The position numbers and the translations under genes are program-made. A stretch of 64,000 nt of DNA from SZUA-309 sp965215995 (lineage in GTDB: Bacteria > Pseudomonadota > Gammaproteobacteria > Pseudomonadales > Azotimanducaceae), in NCBI GenBank assembly GCA_965215995.1, contig OZ244128.1:3906001-3970000 (forward strand), written 5' to 3'. Under the pieces are notes generated by a model, which saw nothing but the letters and a program-made list of their open reading frames with translations, ran no database searches and was not told the DNA's origin. Positions 31,885-41,463 of the stretch are shown here, piece after piece. How positions within the stretch are numbered: the first letter of the stretch is position 1; each line of letters starts with the position of its first letter.

Positions 31885-33462
31885 ATGACAATCGAGACCT
31901 TGGGGGACATCACCCGGGAGCATGCCCGCTCACAGCCTGACAAGGCAGCGCTCACCTATGTGGAGGGTGCGATCGACGAGGCGCACCGGTCCTGGTCCTT
32001 TGCTGAGCTGGACGTGGAGTCCAACATCATTGCCAACGCACTCCTTGAAGCGGGCATTGAGCCTGGTCAGCGGATCGCCTATCTGGACAAAAACGCACCT
32101 GAGTACTTTCTGTATCTCCTGGGTGGCGCAAAGGTGAATGCGGTCTCTGTCGCCGTGAACTGGCGCCTGGCGATTCCGGAGATGGAATACATCCTGAACA
32201 ACTCGGAAGCTCGCGTGCTGCTGGTGGGAGAAGAGTACCTACCGGCATTGGCGGAAATGACGCTCGAGTTTGCCGAGACCATCGTTGTGCTGGGTGACCC
32301 TGGCGGCAGCGGCTATCCCACCTTTGAGCAGTGGCTTGCAGCTTCGGCGGATAGCGATCCGCACATTCCGGTGGCTCCGGAGGACGTCTGCTATCAGCTC
32401 TATACATCCGGCACTACAGGCCTGCCGAAAGGTGTGGAGATCACCCACGCCAATTTCATGCATGCGATGACGGCGAGCATGGAAGCCCAGGAATTCACTG
32501 CGGATTCGCTGAACCTGGTCTGCATGCCGCTTTTCCACATATCCGGCAGCGGTTGGGGGCTGATCGGCATGTACTTCGGTGCCTCCTCCGTGATGCTGCG
32601 AGATGTCAATCTCGATCTCATTCTGGACGTCATTCCGCAGTTCGGCGTGACTCACGCGCTTTTCGTGCCGGCCGTGCTGCAGTTCCTGCTGGCTCTACCG
32701 AAGTGTCGGGAGACTGACTTCAGCTCCATGAAGAACATTACTTACGGTGCATCGCCGATTACCGAGGCCGTGCTCGTGGACGGCATGGAAACCTTCGGCT
32801 GTGACTTCATCCAGGTTTACGGCCTGACGGAGACCACAGGCGGTGTTACCTGCCTGCCGGCCGAGGATCACGATCCGGGTGGTCCGCGTGCCCACCTGTT
32901 GCGTTCCTGCGGCCGCGCGATTGCCAATCATGAGGTGGCCATCTACGACGCTGAGACGAAAGCGCCGGTTGCCGATGGCCAAGTGGGCGAGATCTGGATT
33001 CGCGGCCCGCAGATCATGCGCGGTTACTGGAAGAATCCTGAGGCGACAGCGGATTCCATCCTTGCCGATGGCTGGTTTCGAAGCGGTGACGCAGGCTTCA
33101 TGGAGGATGGCTACCTGTTCATCCACGATCGGGTGAAGGACATGATCATTTCCGGCGGGGAGAACATCTACCCGGCGGAAATCGAAAACGTGCTCATGCA
33201 GCATGATGGAATCGCTGACGCCGCTGTGATCGGTGTGCCAAGCGATCGTTGGGGCGAAACCGTGAAAGCGATTGTCACCCGAGCGGACGAGTCTCTGACC
33301 GAGCAGGCCGTGATGGAGTACTGCCGGAAAAAACTGGCCGGCTACAAGTGTCCCACCTCCGTGGACTGGATGGAGACCATTCCCAGGAATCCATCCGGAA
33401 AGATCCTCAAAGTAGAGCTGCGCAAGCCCTACTGGGCAGGTAAAGACAGGCAGGTGGGTTGA
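31885..33462 (+). CDS. long-chain-type acyl-CoA synthetase (AMP-binding)
   Basis: 525 residues from ATG 31885, preceded by AGGGGAGA. ANL-superfamily motifs: YTSGTTGLPKGVEITH (ATP loop), YGLTETTGG, GYWKNPEATAD, DGWFRSGDAG, DRVKDMIISGGENIYPAEIE and the C-terminal catalytic Lys in PRNPSGKILK. Activates a carboxylic acid to its CoA thioester. Divergent from the amidohydrolase. Confidence 0.93.
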   Translation: MTIETLGDITREHARSQPDKAALTYVEGAIDEAHRSWSFAELDVESNIIANALLEAGIEPGQRIAYLDKNAPEYFLYLLGGAKVNAVSVAVNWRLAIPEMEYILNNSEARVLLVGEEYLPALAEMTLEFAETIVVLGDPGGSGYPTFEQWLAASADSDPHIPVAPEDVCYQLYTSGTTGLPKGVEITHANFMHAMTASMEAQEFTADSLNLVCMPLFHISGSGWGLIGMYFGASSVMLRDVNLDLILDVIPQFGVTHALFVPAVLQFLLALPKCRETDFSSMKNITYGASPITEAVLVDGMETFGCDFIQVYGLTETTGGVTCLPAEDHDPGGPRAHLLRSCGRAIANHEVAIYDAETKAPVADGQVGEIWIRGPQIMRGYWKNPEATADSILADGWFRSGDAGFMEDGYLFIHDRVKDMIISGGENIYPAEIENVLMQHDGIADAAVIGVPSDRWGETVKAIVTRADESLTEQAVMEYCRKKLAGYKCPTSVDWMETIPRNPSGKILKVELRKPYWAGKDRQVG

Positions 33463-33526
33463 TGGGTCAGTCAGCTGTACCGATCGTCAACGCTGAACTA
33501 GCTTTCATCAGGCCGGAGGCAGGGTG

Positions 33527-34345
33527 ATGTCGCTTGAAGATAAGGTCGCCATCGTTACGGGTGCTGGCCGGGGGGTGGGGGCGGCCACCGCCGAAAGGCT
33601 GGCCAGAGCGGGCGCGCGGCTCGTGGTGAACGATCTTGACTCTGCCGAAGCGGAGCAGACCGTTGCCGCTATTCGCGCGGCCGGAGGAGAGGCTCTGGCG
33701 CTGCCGGGTGATGTGACAGCCGAGGAATTCCCGGAGCAACTGATCGCGAGCACGCTGGCTGCTTATGGCGGAATAGACATCATCGTCAACAACGCCGGTT
33801 ACATCTGGAACGGAGCTGCCCACAATCACAGCGACGAGCAATGGCAGGCCATGCTGGATGTGCATGCCACGGCCCCGTTCAGAATACTTCGTGCCTTTGC
33901 ACCCTGGCTACGGGAGACGGCTAAGGCGGAGATTGCCGAGCATGGCGCAGCCCGCTGCCGGAAGATCGTCAACGTGTCCTCGGTTTCCGGCACCACAGGG
34001 GCTGCCACCCAGATTGCCTATTCGGCAGGCAAGGCAGCGGTAGTGGGTATTACCAAGACGCTCGCCAAGGAATGGGGACGCTACAACGTCACGGTCAACT
34101 GTGTGGCTTTCGGACACATAGATACCCGACTCACACAGGCCTACGATGGCGAACCACCGACCATAGAGGTGGCCGGCCGGGCACACCGGGTTGGTTTGAC
34201 CACTGCTCAGATCGCAGGCGTTCAGCAGGCTGCGGCACTCGGTCGCAGCGGCACACCGGAGGACGGGGCTGGTGCTATTTATCTGTTCTGCCTGCCCGAA
34301 TCCGATTACGTGAGCGGCCAGGTTCTGACCTGCCATGGCGGCTGA
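33527..34345 (+). CDS. short-chain dehydrogenase/reductase
   Basis: 272 residues from ATG 33527 behind GGAGG (GTG three bases earlier is less well spaced). TGAGRGVG, NNAGYIW, Ser in NVSSVSGTTG and YSAGK are present; NVTVNCVAFGHIDTRLTQAY resembles 3-oxoacyl-ACP reductase-like SDRs. Probably works with the adjacent acyl-CoA synthetase in a fatty or aromatic acid pathway. Confidence 0.9.
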   Translation: MSLEDKVAIVTGAGRGVGAATAERLARAGARLVVNDLDSAEAEQTVAAIRAAGGEALALPGDVTAEEFPEQLIASTLAAYGGIDIIVNNAGYIWNGAAHNHSDEQWQAMLDVHATAPFRILRAFAPWLRETAKAEIAEHGAARCRKIVNVSSVSGTTGAATQIAYSAGKAAVVGITKTLAKEWGRYNVTVNCVAFGHIDTRLTQAYDGEPPTIEVAGRAHRVGLTTAQIAGVQQAAALGRSGTPEDGAGAIYLFCLPESDYVSGQVLTCHGG

Positions 34346-34440
34346 GCCGCCACTACCGAGAAACTACAGTTTCATGACATAGGTTGATCCTAGGGGATAC
34401 GGGGGTTTGCGCGACGTACCCGTGTCGTCTTTCCTGCTGG

Positions 34441-34496
34441 GCGTCACCAAAGCGTCATAGTCCCATCACTTCGTTGTCATATTCGCTCCCTAGCAT
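34441..34496 (+). promoter_or_regulatory. candidate PhoB-activated promoter (four heptamers plus -10)
   Basis: Four heptamers resembling the PhoB half-site (CTGTCAT) are spaced exactly 11 bp apart: GCGTCAC (34441), GCGTCAT (34452), CCATCAC (34463) and TTGTCAT (34474). A -10-like TAGCAT follows at 34491 after exactly 10 bases, the spacing of known Pho promoters, which lack a -35 box. It lies 97 bp before the lipoprotein start. Recognised by eye; PhoB binding is inference. Confidence 0.65.
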
Positions 34497-34592
34497 GCGC
34501 CGGCAGTGGGACTCGTCCGTGGGCGGTCCTGTTTTTGGTCACGAGGTCCTCATTGAGTTCCAAACCTGATACTTCCCCGGGGGATAACAACT

Positions 34593-36272
34593 ATGTTCTC
34601 TAAGAAAGCCCTGCTGGTCGGCGCCATGGCGTTTCTGCTGGCAGCTTGTGAAGGCGGCGACGTAAACATCAACGCCAACGACAACTCCGTGAACACGGAT
34701 AACTCCACCAGCGGTGGCGGCGGCAGCAACAACCCGTGTGCTCAGTACACCGACCCGGCTACGCAGACGGTTATTCAGGGTTCATTCGACGGCAACAACT
34801 GCACGTACGACTCGAGCTTCGTTGGGCAGAACAACCCCCTGATGGTAGATCTGACCATTCCCTTCATCTCTGGCGTGCATATCTTCACCGACTCGTTGTT
34901 TGTGGGTGAGAACTGCGTAGACAGCACGGATTGCGGAGGTGCACCGCCTCAGGCGCCAAACTCTCCGGTGACCGATGGCAGTGGCCTGCCGGAAGGCACC
35001 GTTTTGACGATCTCCGCCGGCTCACGCCTGGCGTTCACTCAATCCTCGGATTACCTGCTGGTCAACCGCGGCTCGCAGATCATTGCCGATGGCAGCCCGA
35101 CGGCACCGATCATCTTCTCCAGCTTCACCGATCTGGTCAGCGGCACGGTTGATGCGGAAGACGTAGCGCAGTGGGGTGGCATGGTGATCAACGGCAATGG
35201 CCGGACCAATAAGTGCACCCAGGCTCAGGCAGACGCAGAGGATTGCCACATCGTTTCCGAAGGCCAGCCTTCCAACTTCGGCGGCAACAACAACGCTGAG
35301 AGCTCAGGCATCCTGCGCTACGTGCAGGTCAAGCACACGGGCTTCGAGGTGGTCGACGGTGACGAGCTGAACGGCATCACTTTCAACGGTGTAGGCAGCG
35401 GTACGGTGGTAGAAAACGTTCAGGCGTACTCCACCTCCGACGATGGCCTCGAATTCTTCGGCGGGGCGGTCAACGTACTGAATTACGTTGGTCTGTACGT
35501 GAATGACGATTCCCTGGACTACGCTGACGGCTATCAGGGCACGATCACCAATGCCCTGATCATTCACGGTCTCAATACAGGCAATCGCTGCATCGAGGCA
35601 GACAACCAGGGCTCATCCGGTGACTGGGATGCCGAACCTCGTGCTGCCGGTACGGTAAACAACATGACCTGCATCACGTCTGCACAGGACGGCAGTATTC
35701 GTGGTGATTCCGAAGGTCCCCTCTATCGTCGCGGCGCAGCAACGCATCTGGTCAACTCGGTGATCATCGACAGCTATGGCCGTGATCTGCAAGGCCGCGA
35801 TGGCAATGAGTGCTTCGAGTTCAACAACCAGCCGACCTATGTCCAGGGTGACAGCGGTGCGCTGACCAGCACCAACAGCACGGTCATCGTCTGTCAGGAA
35901 GCGACCAAGGATGATGCCGGCGTAGCGGGCTTTGCTTCGGGTGACACCCTGGAAGAGTGGGCGCTCGACACCAACGGCAACGCCACCTTCAACACTGAGA
36001 ACGTGATCATCTCCGAAGATCCGGTTACCAGCGGCAACGTGGTGGTGCTGAACGGCATCTACACGGCAGATGCCTTCGCAGACGAGACAGGCGCACCCTT
36101 CACGGTTACCCCGGTTACCGTAACGAACGGCGCCACCAATGCAGATGGTGATCCCATCATCGGCGCGGTCAGTGCTGACAACGACTGGACTGCAGGGTGG
36201 ACCTTTGGCCTGCGTGATACCTCGAACGGCGGGCGCCTCTGGTTCGATCCCACGGATGGCTCAGCACCGTAG
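34593..36272 (+). CDS. surface lipoprotein with beta-helix-like repeats
   Basis: 559 residues. Lipobox LLAAC (Cys19), then an Asn/Ser/Gly-rich linker (about 25-47). The body is Asn/Asp/Gly-rich with repeated short strands (GSQIIADGSPTAPIIFSSF, ILRYVQVKHTGFEVV, TVVENVQAYSTSDDGLEFFGG, NVLNYVGLYVNDDSLDYADGYQG), suggesting a right-handed beta-helix. It has several Cys pairs (PCAQY, NCVDSTDC, CTQAQADAEDC). It lies 38 bases upstream of a TonB receptor gene, so it is likely its exported partner that captures substrate. Candidate Pho control. Confidence 0.75.
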   Translation: MFSKKALLVGAMAFLLAACEGGDVNINANDNSVNTDNSTSGGGGSNNPCAQYTDPATQTVIQGSFDGNNCTYDSSFVGQNNPLMVDLTIPFISGVHIFTDSLFVGENCVDSTDCGGAPPQAPNSPVTDGSGLPEGTVLTISAGSRLAFTQSSDYLLVNRGSQIIADGSPTAPIIFSSFTDLVSGTVDAEDVAQWGGMVINGNGRTNKCTQAQADAEDCHIVSEGQPSNFGGNNNAESSGILRYVQVKHTGFEVVDGDELNGITFNGVGSGTVVENVQAYSTSDDGLEFFGGAVNVLNYVGLYVNDDSLDYADGYQGTITNALIIHGLNTGNRCIEADNQGSSGDWDAEPRAAGTVNNMTCITSAQDGSIRGDSEGPLYRRGAATHLVNSVIIDSYGRDLQGRDGNECFEFNNQPTYVQGDSGALTSTNSTVIVCQEATKDDAGVAGFASGDTLEEWALDTNGNATFNTENVIISEDPVTSGNVVVLNGIYTADAFADETGAPFTVTPVTVTNGATNADGDPIIGAVSADNDWTAGWTFGLRDTSNGGRLWFDPTDGSAP

Positions 36273-36310
36273 CAGTACATCTGGTTGAACCTACCTAGTC
36301 GAGGACACGC

Positions 36311-39073
36311 ATGAACCGCAATGCAGAAAAAATCCGCCCGATTAGGCGTTGCAGTAAGGCCATCGCGTTTGCGATGGCCGGTCTGGCTCTGAGCCAGACC
36401 GCTGTCGCCGAAGAAGCGGAACCACCGGTCGCAGAAGCGGATCCCAACCAGGTTGAGGAAGTCGTGGTCATCGGTCGATACCGGGCCGCTGCTACCGACA
36501 TCGTTTCCGAGCGCATCGAGTCGGACGTCCCCATGGACATTCTGGATGCTGAGGGGATTTCCCGGGTTGGTGATTCGAATGTTGCTTCAGCCCTCCGGCG
36601 GGTGCCTGGGGTAACGCTGGTGCAGGATCAATTCGTTTACGTGCGCGGACTGGGTGAGCGCTACTCCAGCAACCAGCTGAATGGTGCTGGCGTGCCTTCC
36701 CCGGACCTGACACGAAATGTCCTGCCGCTGGATATCTTTCCTGCGGAGATCATCGAAGCGCTGAGTGTGCAGAAAGGCTACAGCCCCGACCTGCCGGCCG
36801 CGTTCGGGGGTGGCAACATCGATATCCGGACGAAAGCCATTCCGGAAGATGCCGTCTTCAGCGCCAAGCTCAACACGGGCTGGAATACCGAAAGCAGTGA
36901 TGATGGATTTACTTACAGCGGCGGCTCGGATGACAAGTGGGGAACCGATGACGGCACCCGCGAGATTCCGCAGGCGATCGTCGACGGCATCCAGGCGTAT
37001 CGGGGCAACTTCTCACCGATCAATATCCAGAATCTGGCACGCCAAGCCGGTGATCCCATCACCATTGACGAAGCCGAGATGCTCAACCGCGAGCTTGCAA
37101 CCTCTTTGAATCGAAATCTCGATCTCGAACGCAAGGACATGCCCGCGGATTTCGAGGCCGAGATGACCGGTGGTTATCGCTGGTTCTTCGGCGAGGACTG
37201 GGAGCTGGGTTTTCTGGCGATCGGCAGCTACTCGAACAAGTGGCGAAATCGAGAGCGGACCCTTCAGGAGGTGACCAACCCGGAAAACTCGTACACGGAG
37301 TCGCTCCGCACCATCAATCAGGTGTCGCTGACGGCGGGCTTGAATGTGGGTCTTCGCTTCACAGAGGATCATGAGGTCAAGTGGCTGAACATGTTCCTGC
37401 GCAACACCGAGGATGAAGCATCCGTATCGGTGAGCTGTAAGCAGGGTCAGTTCAACGACTGTACAGAAACCAACACTCAGGAGTTGCTTCAGGACACCCG
37501 CTTCGAGGAGCGGGAACTGGACATTACCCAGTTCAACGGCGTGCACAAGCTTGGCGATGCTACGCTCGATCGGCTGCCGGAGTGGCTTGGCTGGATGGAA
37601 CGGATCCGAGACAGCGAGATCAGCTGGTTCTACACGGATTCACAAGCCAGCACGGATCTGCCCAACGAAACACGGACGAAGTTCGTTGAGACCTTGGACG
37701 ATTCCGGCAATGTGGTGACCTCGGAAGTCCGCAACATCAACAACTCCCTCGAGCTGCGTTACTCGGATCTGACCGATGAGGTGGAAACCTGGGGCGGAGC
37801 CATGATGGTGCCGTTCAGCGGCAGCTCCTGGGATCTCGAGCTCTCGGTGGGTGGCAGCTACAACAGGAAGGGCCGATCCTTCCAGCAGACTCAGCTGGGT
37901 CTGGGAACCTTCAACCCGAGCTTCCTGGACATCGCTGACGGTGACATCGTTGACGTCTACAGCGATGAAAACGTGTTGGATCCTCTGTACGGCTACGAGC
38001 TCTTTGTGGGTATCGGGCAGTTTGGCACGGAGTCCTACGGGGCGGGTCAGATCACGGACGCCGGGTTTGGTAAGTTCGATCTGCTGATCAACGATACCTG
38101 GCGATTCTCCGGTGGTGCTCGCTGGGAAGATTTCAAGCAGGTCTCTGTACCCATCGACTACCTGAACTTCAATGGCCAACGTATCCCGCTAACCACTGAC
38201 GAAATCGAGGACTCGACCATTCAGACCGACGACTGGTATCCGGCACTTTCGGCCACCTGGATCCGGCCCCAGTTCTGGAGCGATGAGTTCCAGCTTCGGT
38301 TTGCCTGGAGTGAGACCGCCGCACGTCCGGATCTCCGGGAGATCTCCACGTCGACTTACATCGACCCGCTGACCGAAGCCAGAGTTCGGGGAAACCCGAA
38401 CCTGATACCTTCCGACTTGAAGAACTACGATCTTCGCGCCGAATGGTTCTGGGATTCGGGAGACAACTTCACGGCTTCGCTGTTCTATAAGGACATCAAA
38501 GCGCCGATCGAGACCATTCAGGGCGGTGCGACGGAAGACAACATCATCTTCACCTTCATCAATGCCGAGACTGCTGAGGTCTATGGTCTGGAGGTCGAAG
38601 GGATGAAGAGCCTCGGATTCCTGAGCAACGGTGGTTGGAGTGACGCCTTCTTCATTGCGGGTAACGCAACGATCAGCGATTCGGAAGTGCAGATTCCGGA
38701 CAACGTGGGTGGTGACATCACCAATCGGACCCGCCGGCTGACCCAACACTCCGAGTGGGTTGCCAACGTTCAGCTTGGTTTCGATTCCTTCGATGGGAAG
38801 TGGGGCTCCACGCTGGTGTACAACGCCTTTGGGCCCAGAATCTTCTTCGCGGGGATTAACGGCCAGGATGATGCTTACGAGCAGACCTTCCACTCGCTGG
38901 ACTTCGTTCTGAGCTGGTTCCCGACGGAGAATCTGTCGCTCAAGTTCCGGGCGCAGAACATTCTGGACCAGAAGACGCGGATCGATCAGGAGAACAGTGA
39001 AGGAGAGGAAGTCCGGATTCTCGAGCAGACCGTGGGTACCACGTTGCTGTTCGACATCAAGTACGAGCTGTAG
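36311..39073 (+). CDS. TonB-dependent outer-membrane receptor
   Basis: 920 residues. Signal peptide to about residue 33 (…LALSQTAVA). A possible TonB box region EEVVVIGRY is followed by the plug (VASALRRVPGVTLVQDQFVYVRGLGERYSSNQLNGAGVPSPD, GGGNIDIRTK) and a long beta-barrel ending in the aromatic-type C-terminus LLFDIKYEL. It imports a large or scarce ligand using TonB energy. The upstream lipoprotein and downstream glycerophosphodiesterase suggest a phosphorus-containing ligand; this is inference. Confidence 0.92.
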   Translation: MNRNAEKIRPIRRCSKAIAFAMAGLALSQTAVAEEAEPPVAEADPNQVEEVVVIGRYRAAATDIVSERIESDVPMDILDAEGISRVGDSNVASALRRVPGVTLVQDQFVYVRGLGERYSSNQLNGAGVPSPDLTRNVLPLDIFPAEIIEALSVQKGYSPDLPAAFGGGNIDIRTKAIPEDAVFSAKLNTGWNTESSDDGFTYSGGSDDKWGTDDGTREIPQAIVDGIQAYRGNFSPINIQNLARQAGDPITIDEAEMLNRELATSLNRNLDLERKDMPADFEAEMTGGYRWFFGEDWELGFLAIGSYSNKWRNRERTLQEVTNPENSYTESLRTINQVSLTAGLNVGLRFTEDHEVKWLNMFLRNTEDEASVSVSCKQGQFNDCTETNTQELLQDTRFEERELDITQFNGVHKLGDATLDRLPEWLGWMERIRDSEISWFYTDSQASTDLPNETRTKFVETLDDSGNVVTSEVRNINNSLELRYSDLTDEVETWGGAMMVPFSGSSWDLELSVGGSYNRKGRSFQQTQLGLGTFNPSFLDIADGDIVDVYSDENVLDPLYGYELFVGIGQFGTESYGAGQITDAGFGKFDLLINDTWRFSGGARWEDFKQVSVPIDYLNFNGQRIPLTTDEIEDSTIQTDDWYPALSATWIRPQFWSDEFQLRFAWSETAARPDLREISTSTYIDPLTEARVRGNPNLIPSDLKNYDLRAEWFWDSGDNFTASLFYKDIKAPIETIQGGATEDNIIFTFINAETAEVYGLEVEGMKSLGFLSNGGWSDAFFIAGNATISDSEVQIPDNVGGDITNRTRRLTQHSEWVANVQLGFDSFDGKWGSTLVYNAFGPRIFFAGINGQDDAYEQTFHSLDFVLSWFPTENLSLKFRAQNILDQKTRIDQENSEGEEVRILEQTVGTTLLFDIKYEL

Positions 39074-39103
39074 TCGCTGGATTGCAGCCAGAGTCCCCTC
39101 TAG

Positions 39104-39153
39104 CGGGCATTGACACTCAGGGATCAACCTGAGGTCGATGCCCGTTTTTTTTT
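39104..39153 (+). terminator. Rho-independent terminator
   Basis: A long stem (CGGGCATTGAC… pairing with …GTCGATGCCCG, one G-T pair, plus an inner CTCAGG/CCTGAG stem) ends in nine T residues at 39145-39153. It ends the lipoprotein-receptor transcript. Confidence 0.92.
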
Positions 39154-39217
39154 GCGCGCGAAGCGGCATTCCGGATATCTTCAGTATTCACCCATTTTCC
39201 AGTTGGAAGATGACGCT

Positions 39218-40000
39218 ATGGACGTTCGCAAGTCTCTACTCAGGTTGCAGACCGCTGGGATCGGCGCTCTGCTGATCTCGGGATTTGCCTCCGCTGACCC
39301 GCTGGTTGCTTCTCATCGCGGTTCTGTCAGTCAGGCGCCGGAGAACACGCTGGCCGCCTTCCGCTGGGCGGAGACCATCGGGGCAGATCTCTTTGAAGCA
39401 GACCTGCGTGTGGCCCGGGATGGCTCGCTGGTCGTCATCCACGATGCTCGGGTTGACCGGACAACCAATGGCACGGGGAACGTTGGCGAGCTGCCGCTGA
39501 GCCAGCTGAAAAGCCTCGACGCCGGGGATGGTCAGCCGATTCCTACTTTCCAGGAGACTCTGGCGTTCGTGCGGCAAAGTCGCATCCGTCTGTTGCTGGA
39601 CGTGAAAGACAGCGAAAGGATTGACGCAGAAGCTTTGATCGGGGCGATAGATCAGGCGGACGTACGAGAGCGGATACTCATAGGCAGCCACTCGTCGGCA
39701 CTGGCACGTTCGCTCAAGCTGAGTGCACCAGAGCTCGAGGTGCTTGCCATGGTACCGGACACGGAGTCCATCGCCGAGTTTCTGGCCCTGGAAGTGGATG
39801 CGGTGCGGCTCTGGGCACGCTGGGTACGCAAGGATCCGAGCCTGGTGGAATCGGTGCGGGTTGCGGGCGCCCAGGTGTGGATCACCACCGGCAATCTGCA
39901 AGGGCGATCGCTACGGCAGGTACTGCGACTGGCCGATGGCATCATCACCAATCACCCGGCAGAGGCGCTCAGCCTGGCGCAGGCTCGCGGCACTCTGTAG
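39218..40000 (+). CDS. glycerophosphodiester phosphodiesterase, exported
   Basis: 260 residues from ATG 39218 (GGAAGA site); the longer frame runs back into the terminator. Signal peptide to about residue 26. GDPD motifs: SHRG (His33), APENTLAAFRWAE, FEADLRVARDGSLVVIHDARVDRTTNGTG, LLLDVKD and TGNLQGRSLRQVL…GIITNHP. Hydrolyses glycerophosphodiesters to glycerol 3-phosphate and an alcohol in the periplasm, a phosphorus-scavenging step. Confidence 0.92.
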   Translation: MDVRKSLLRLQTAGIGALLISGFASADPLVASHRGSVSQAPENTLAAFRWAETIGADLFEADLRVARDGSLVVIHDARVDRTTNGTGNVGELPLSQLKSLDAGDGQPIPTFQETLAFVRQSRIRLLLDVKDSERIDAEALIGAIDQADVRERILIGSHSSALARSLKLSAPELEVLAMVPDTESIAEFLALEVDAVRLWARWVRKDPSLVESVRVAGAQVWITTGNLQGRSLRQVLRLADGIITNHPAEALSLAQARGTL

Positions 40001-40039
40001 GCTCGCACCCAGTCCTACCCAGCGGGTAACCCCTGAGCC

Positions 40040-41392
40040 ATGAGCGGCAAAGAAAGCGATCTGATCACCTCGGCAGTTGGCCGGCTGTTCAAGCTGGGCG
40101 GTGTGGCGACGCAAGTGGGCATGTCTCTGGCGGCGCAACAGGCCACCAGCTTCTTTTTCTCCGATCCCATAGCCCAAGCGCGTAAAACCGAGAGGTTCAT
40201 TCTGAACGCCATGCGCGTCACTGAGGCGCTCGGCGAGCTCAAAGGCGCGGCGATGAAGGTCGGGCAGATGCTGTCCGTGCATGAAGGATTGATGCCTCCG
40301 GAGGTGAACGCCGTCCTGCGCAGCCTGCAGAAGGATGCCCCGAAGGTACCCTTTGAGCAGATGGAAGCCGTGCTGCGTGCCGAGCTCCCGGAGTACGACA
40401 CGCTGTTCGAGTCTCTGGAGCGGGTGCCGATCGCCGCCGCGTCCATCGGTCAGGTCTATCGTGGTCGCCTGGCCGATGGTCGCGATGTGGCCGTGAAGGT
40501 GCAGTACCCGGAAATCGATCAGGTGGTCCGTTCGGATCTCAAGAACTTGAAGAAGCTCTTCAGTTCTCTCATCGCCATGGTGGCCGAAGTGGAGTTCGAC
40601 GAGATCTGGGAAGAGCTCAAGGCACGCCTGCTGGAAGAACTCGACTACAACAACGAGGCCCGGAACATCGAGCGCATGATGTCGCTGCACGCCGACATTC
40701 CGGAGGTGATCGTGCCAGGTGTCATCCGTGCGGCAAGCAGCCAGCGAGTGCTGACTATGGATTACGTGCCCGGCATTACACCGGATGAGGCCTGCTCGGA
40801 GCGCTACCCGCAGAATCTGAAAGATCTCTGGGGGGCACGCTTGCTCGAGTTTCTCATTCGCGGCTTGCTCGAGCACCGGTTTCTGCACGCAGATCCGAAC
40901 TTCGCCAACTATGCCTTCCGCGAGAACGGGGAGCTCGTCGTCTACGATCACGGTTGCATGAAAGAAATTCCAGAGGCGCTCGCCGAGCAGTACCGACGGG
41001 TGCTGGCAACCCTCATGGAAGGGGATCTGGAGGCATTACCCCTGCGCCTGTACGAGATGGGGATCTACAAGCGTAAGAGCAACCAGCCCGTACCTCGGGC
41101 AGTGCTGGATCCGCTGGCAAGCGAGGCGCTTTTGATCGTGGGACCCGAGCCCTTCCGCTTCAGCAATGAGTCGGAGATCTACGAGATTGCCTTCGATGTG
41201 AAAGGGACATACCTGCGGGAGCTCACCGACGTTGGACTGCCACCGGATATGGTGATGGTGAATCGCTCGCTTGGCGGTGTGTTCGGCAATCTCTGCCGGT
41301 TGGAAGCCTCCGGTGCCTGGCGGCAACTGCTCGCACCGTACGCGCGTTTCTCAGAGGAGGATGGTCCGTCATCTCCTGCACTGCTGACATAG
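40040..41392 (+). CDS. ABC1/UbiB-family atypical kinase
   Basis: 450 residues. Family marks: the KxGQ motif in GAAMKVGQMLSVHEG, the Ala-rich loop AAASIGQVYRG, VAVKVQYP (Lys), catalytic loop HADPNFANYAF and VYDHG in place of DFG. UbiB relatives support ubiquinone or lipid handling. No ubi genes are adjacent and it lacks an obvious C-terminal membrane anchor, so it is a paralogue rather than UbiB itself. Confidence 0.88.
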   Translation: MSGKESDLITSAVGRLFKLGGVATQVGMSLAAQQATSFFFSDPIAQARKTERFILNAMRVTEALGELKGAAMKVGQMLSVHEGLMPPEVNAVLRSLQKDAPKVPFEQMEAVLRAELPEYDTLFESLERVPIAAASIGQVYRGRLADGRDVAVKVQYPEIDQVVRSDLKNLKKLFSSLIAMVAEVEFDEIWEELKARLLEELDYNNEARNIERMMSLHADIPEVIVPGVIRAASSQRVLTMDYVPGITPDEACSERYPQNLKDLWGARLLEFLIRGLLEHRFLHADPNFANYAFRENGELVVYDHGCMKEIPEALAEQYRRVLATLMEGDLEALPLRLYEMGIYKRKSNQPVPRAVLDPLASEALLIVGPEPFRFSNESEIYEIAFDVKGTYLRELTDVGLPPDMVMVNRSLGGVFGNLCRLEASGAWRQLLAPYARFSEEDGPSSPALLT

Positions 41393-41463
41393 GGCTGTCA
41401 GCAGGGTTCCGGCATACTGAACGCCAGGCCTTTCGAAAAGGCGCATGTAACAGGGAGAGAACG

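Noticed and set aside
34383..34432. Possible terminator after the SDR gene (ACGGG…CCCGT)
   Set aside because: The stem is only 5 bp with a long loop and no T-run; not reported as a terminator.
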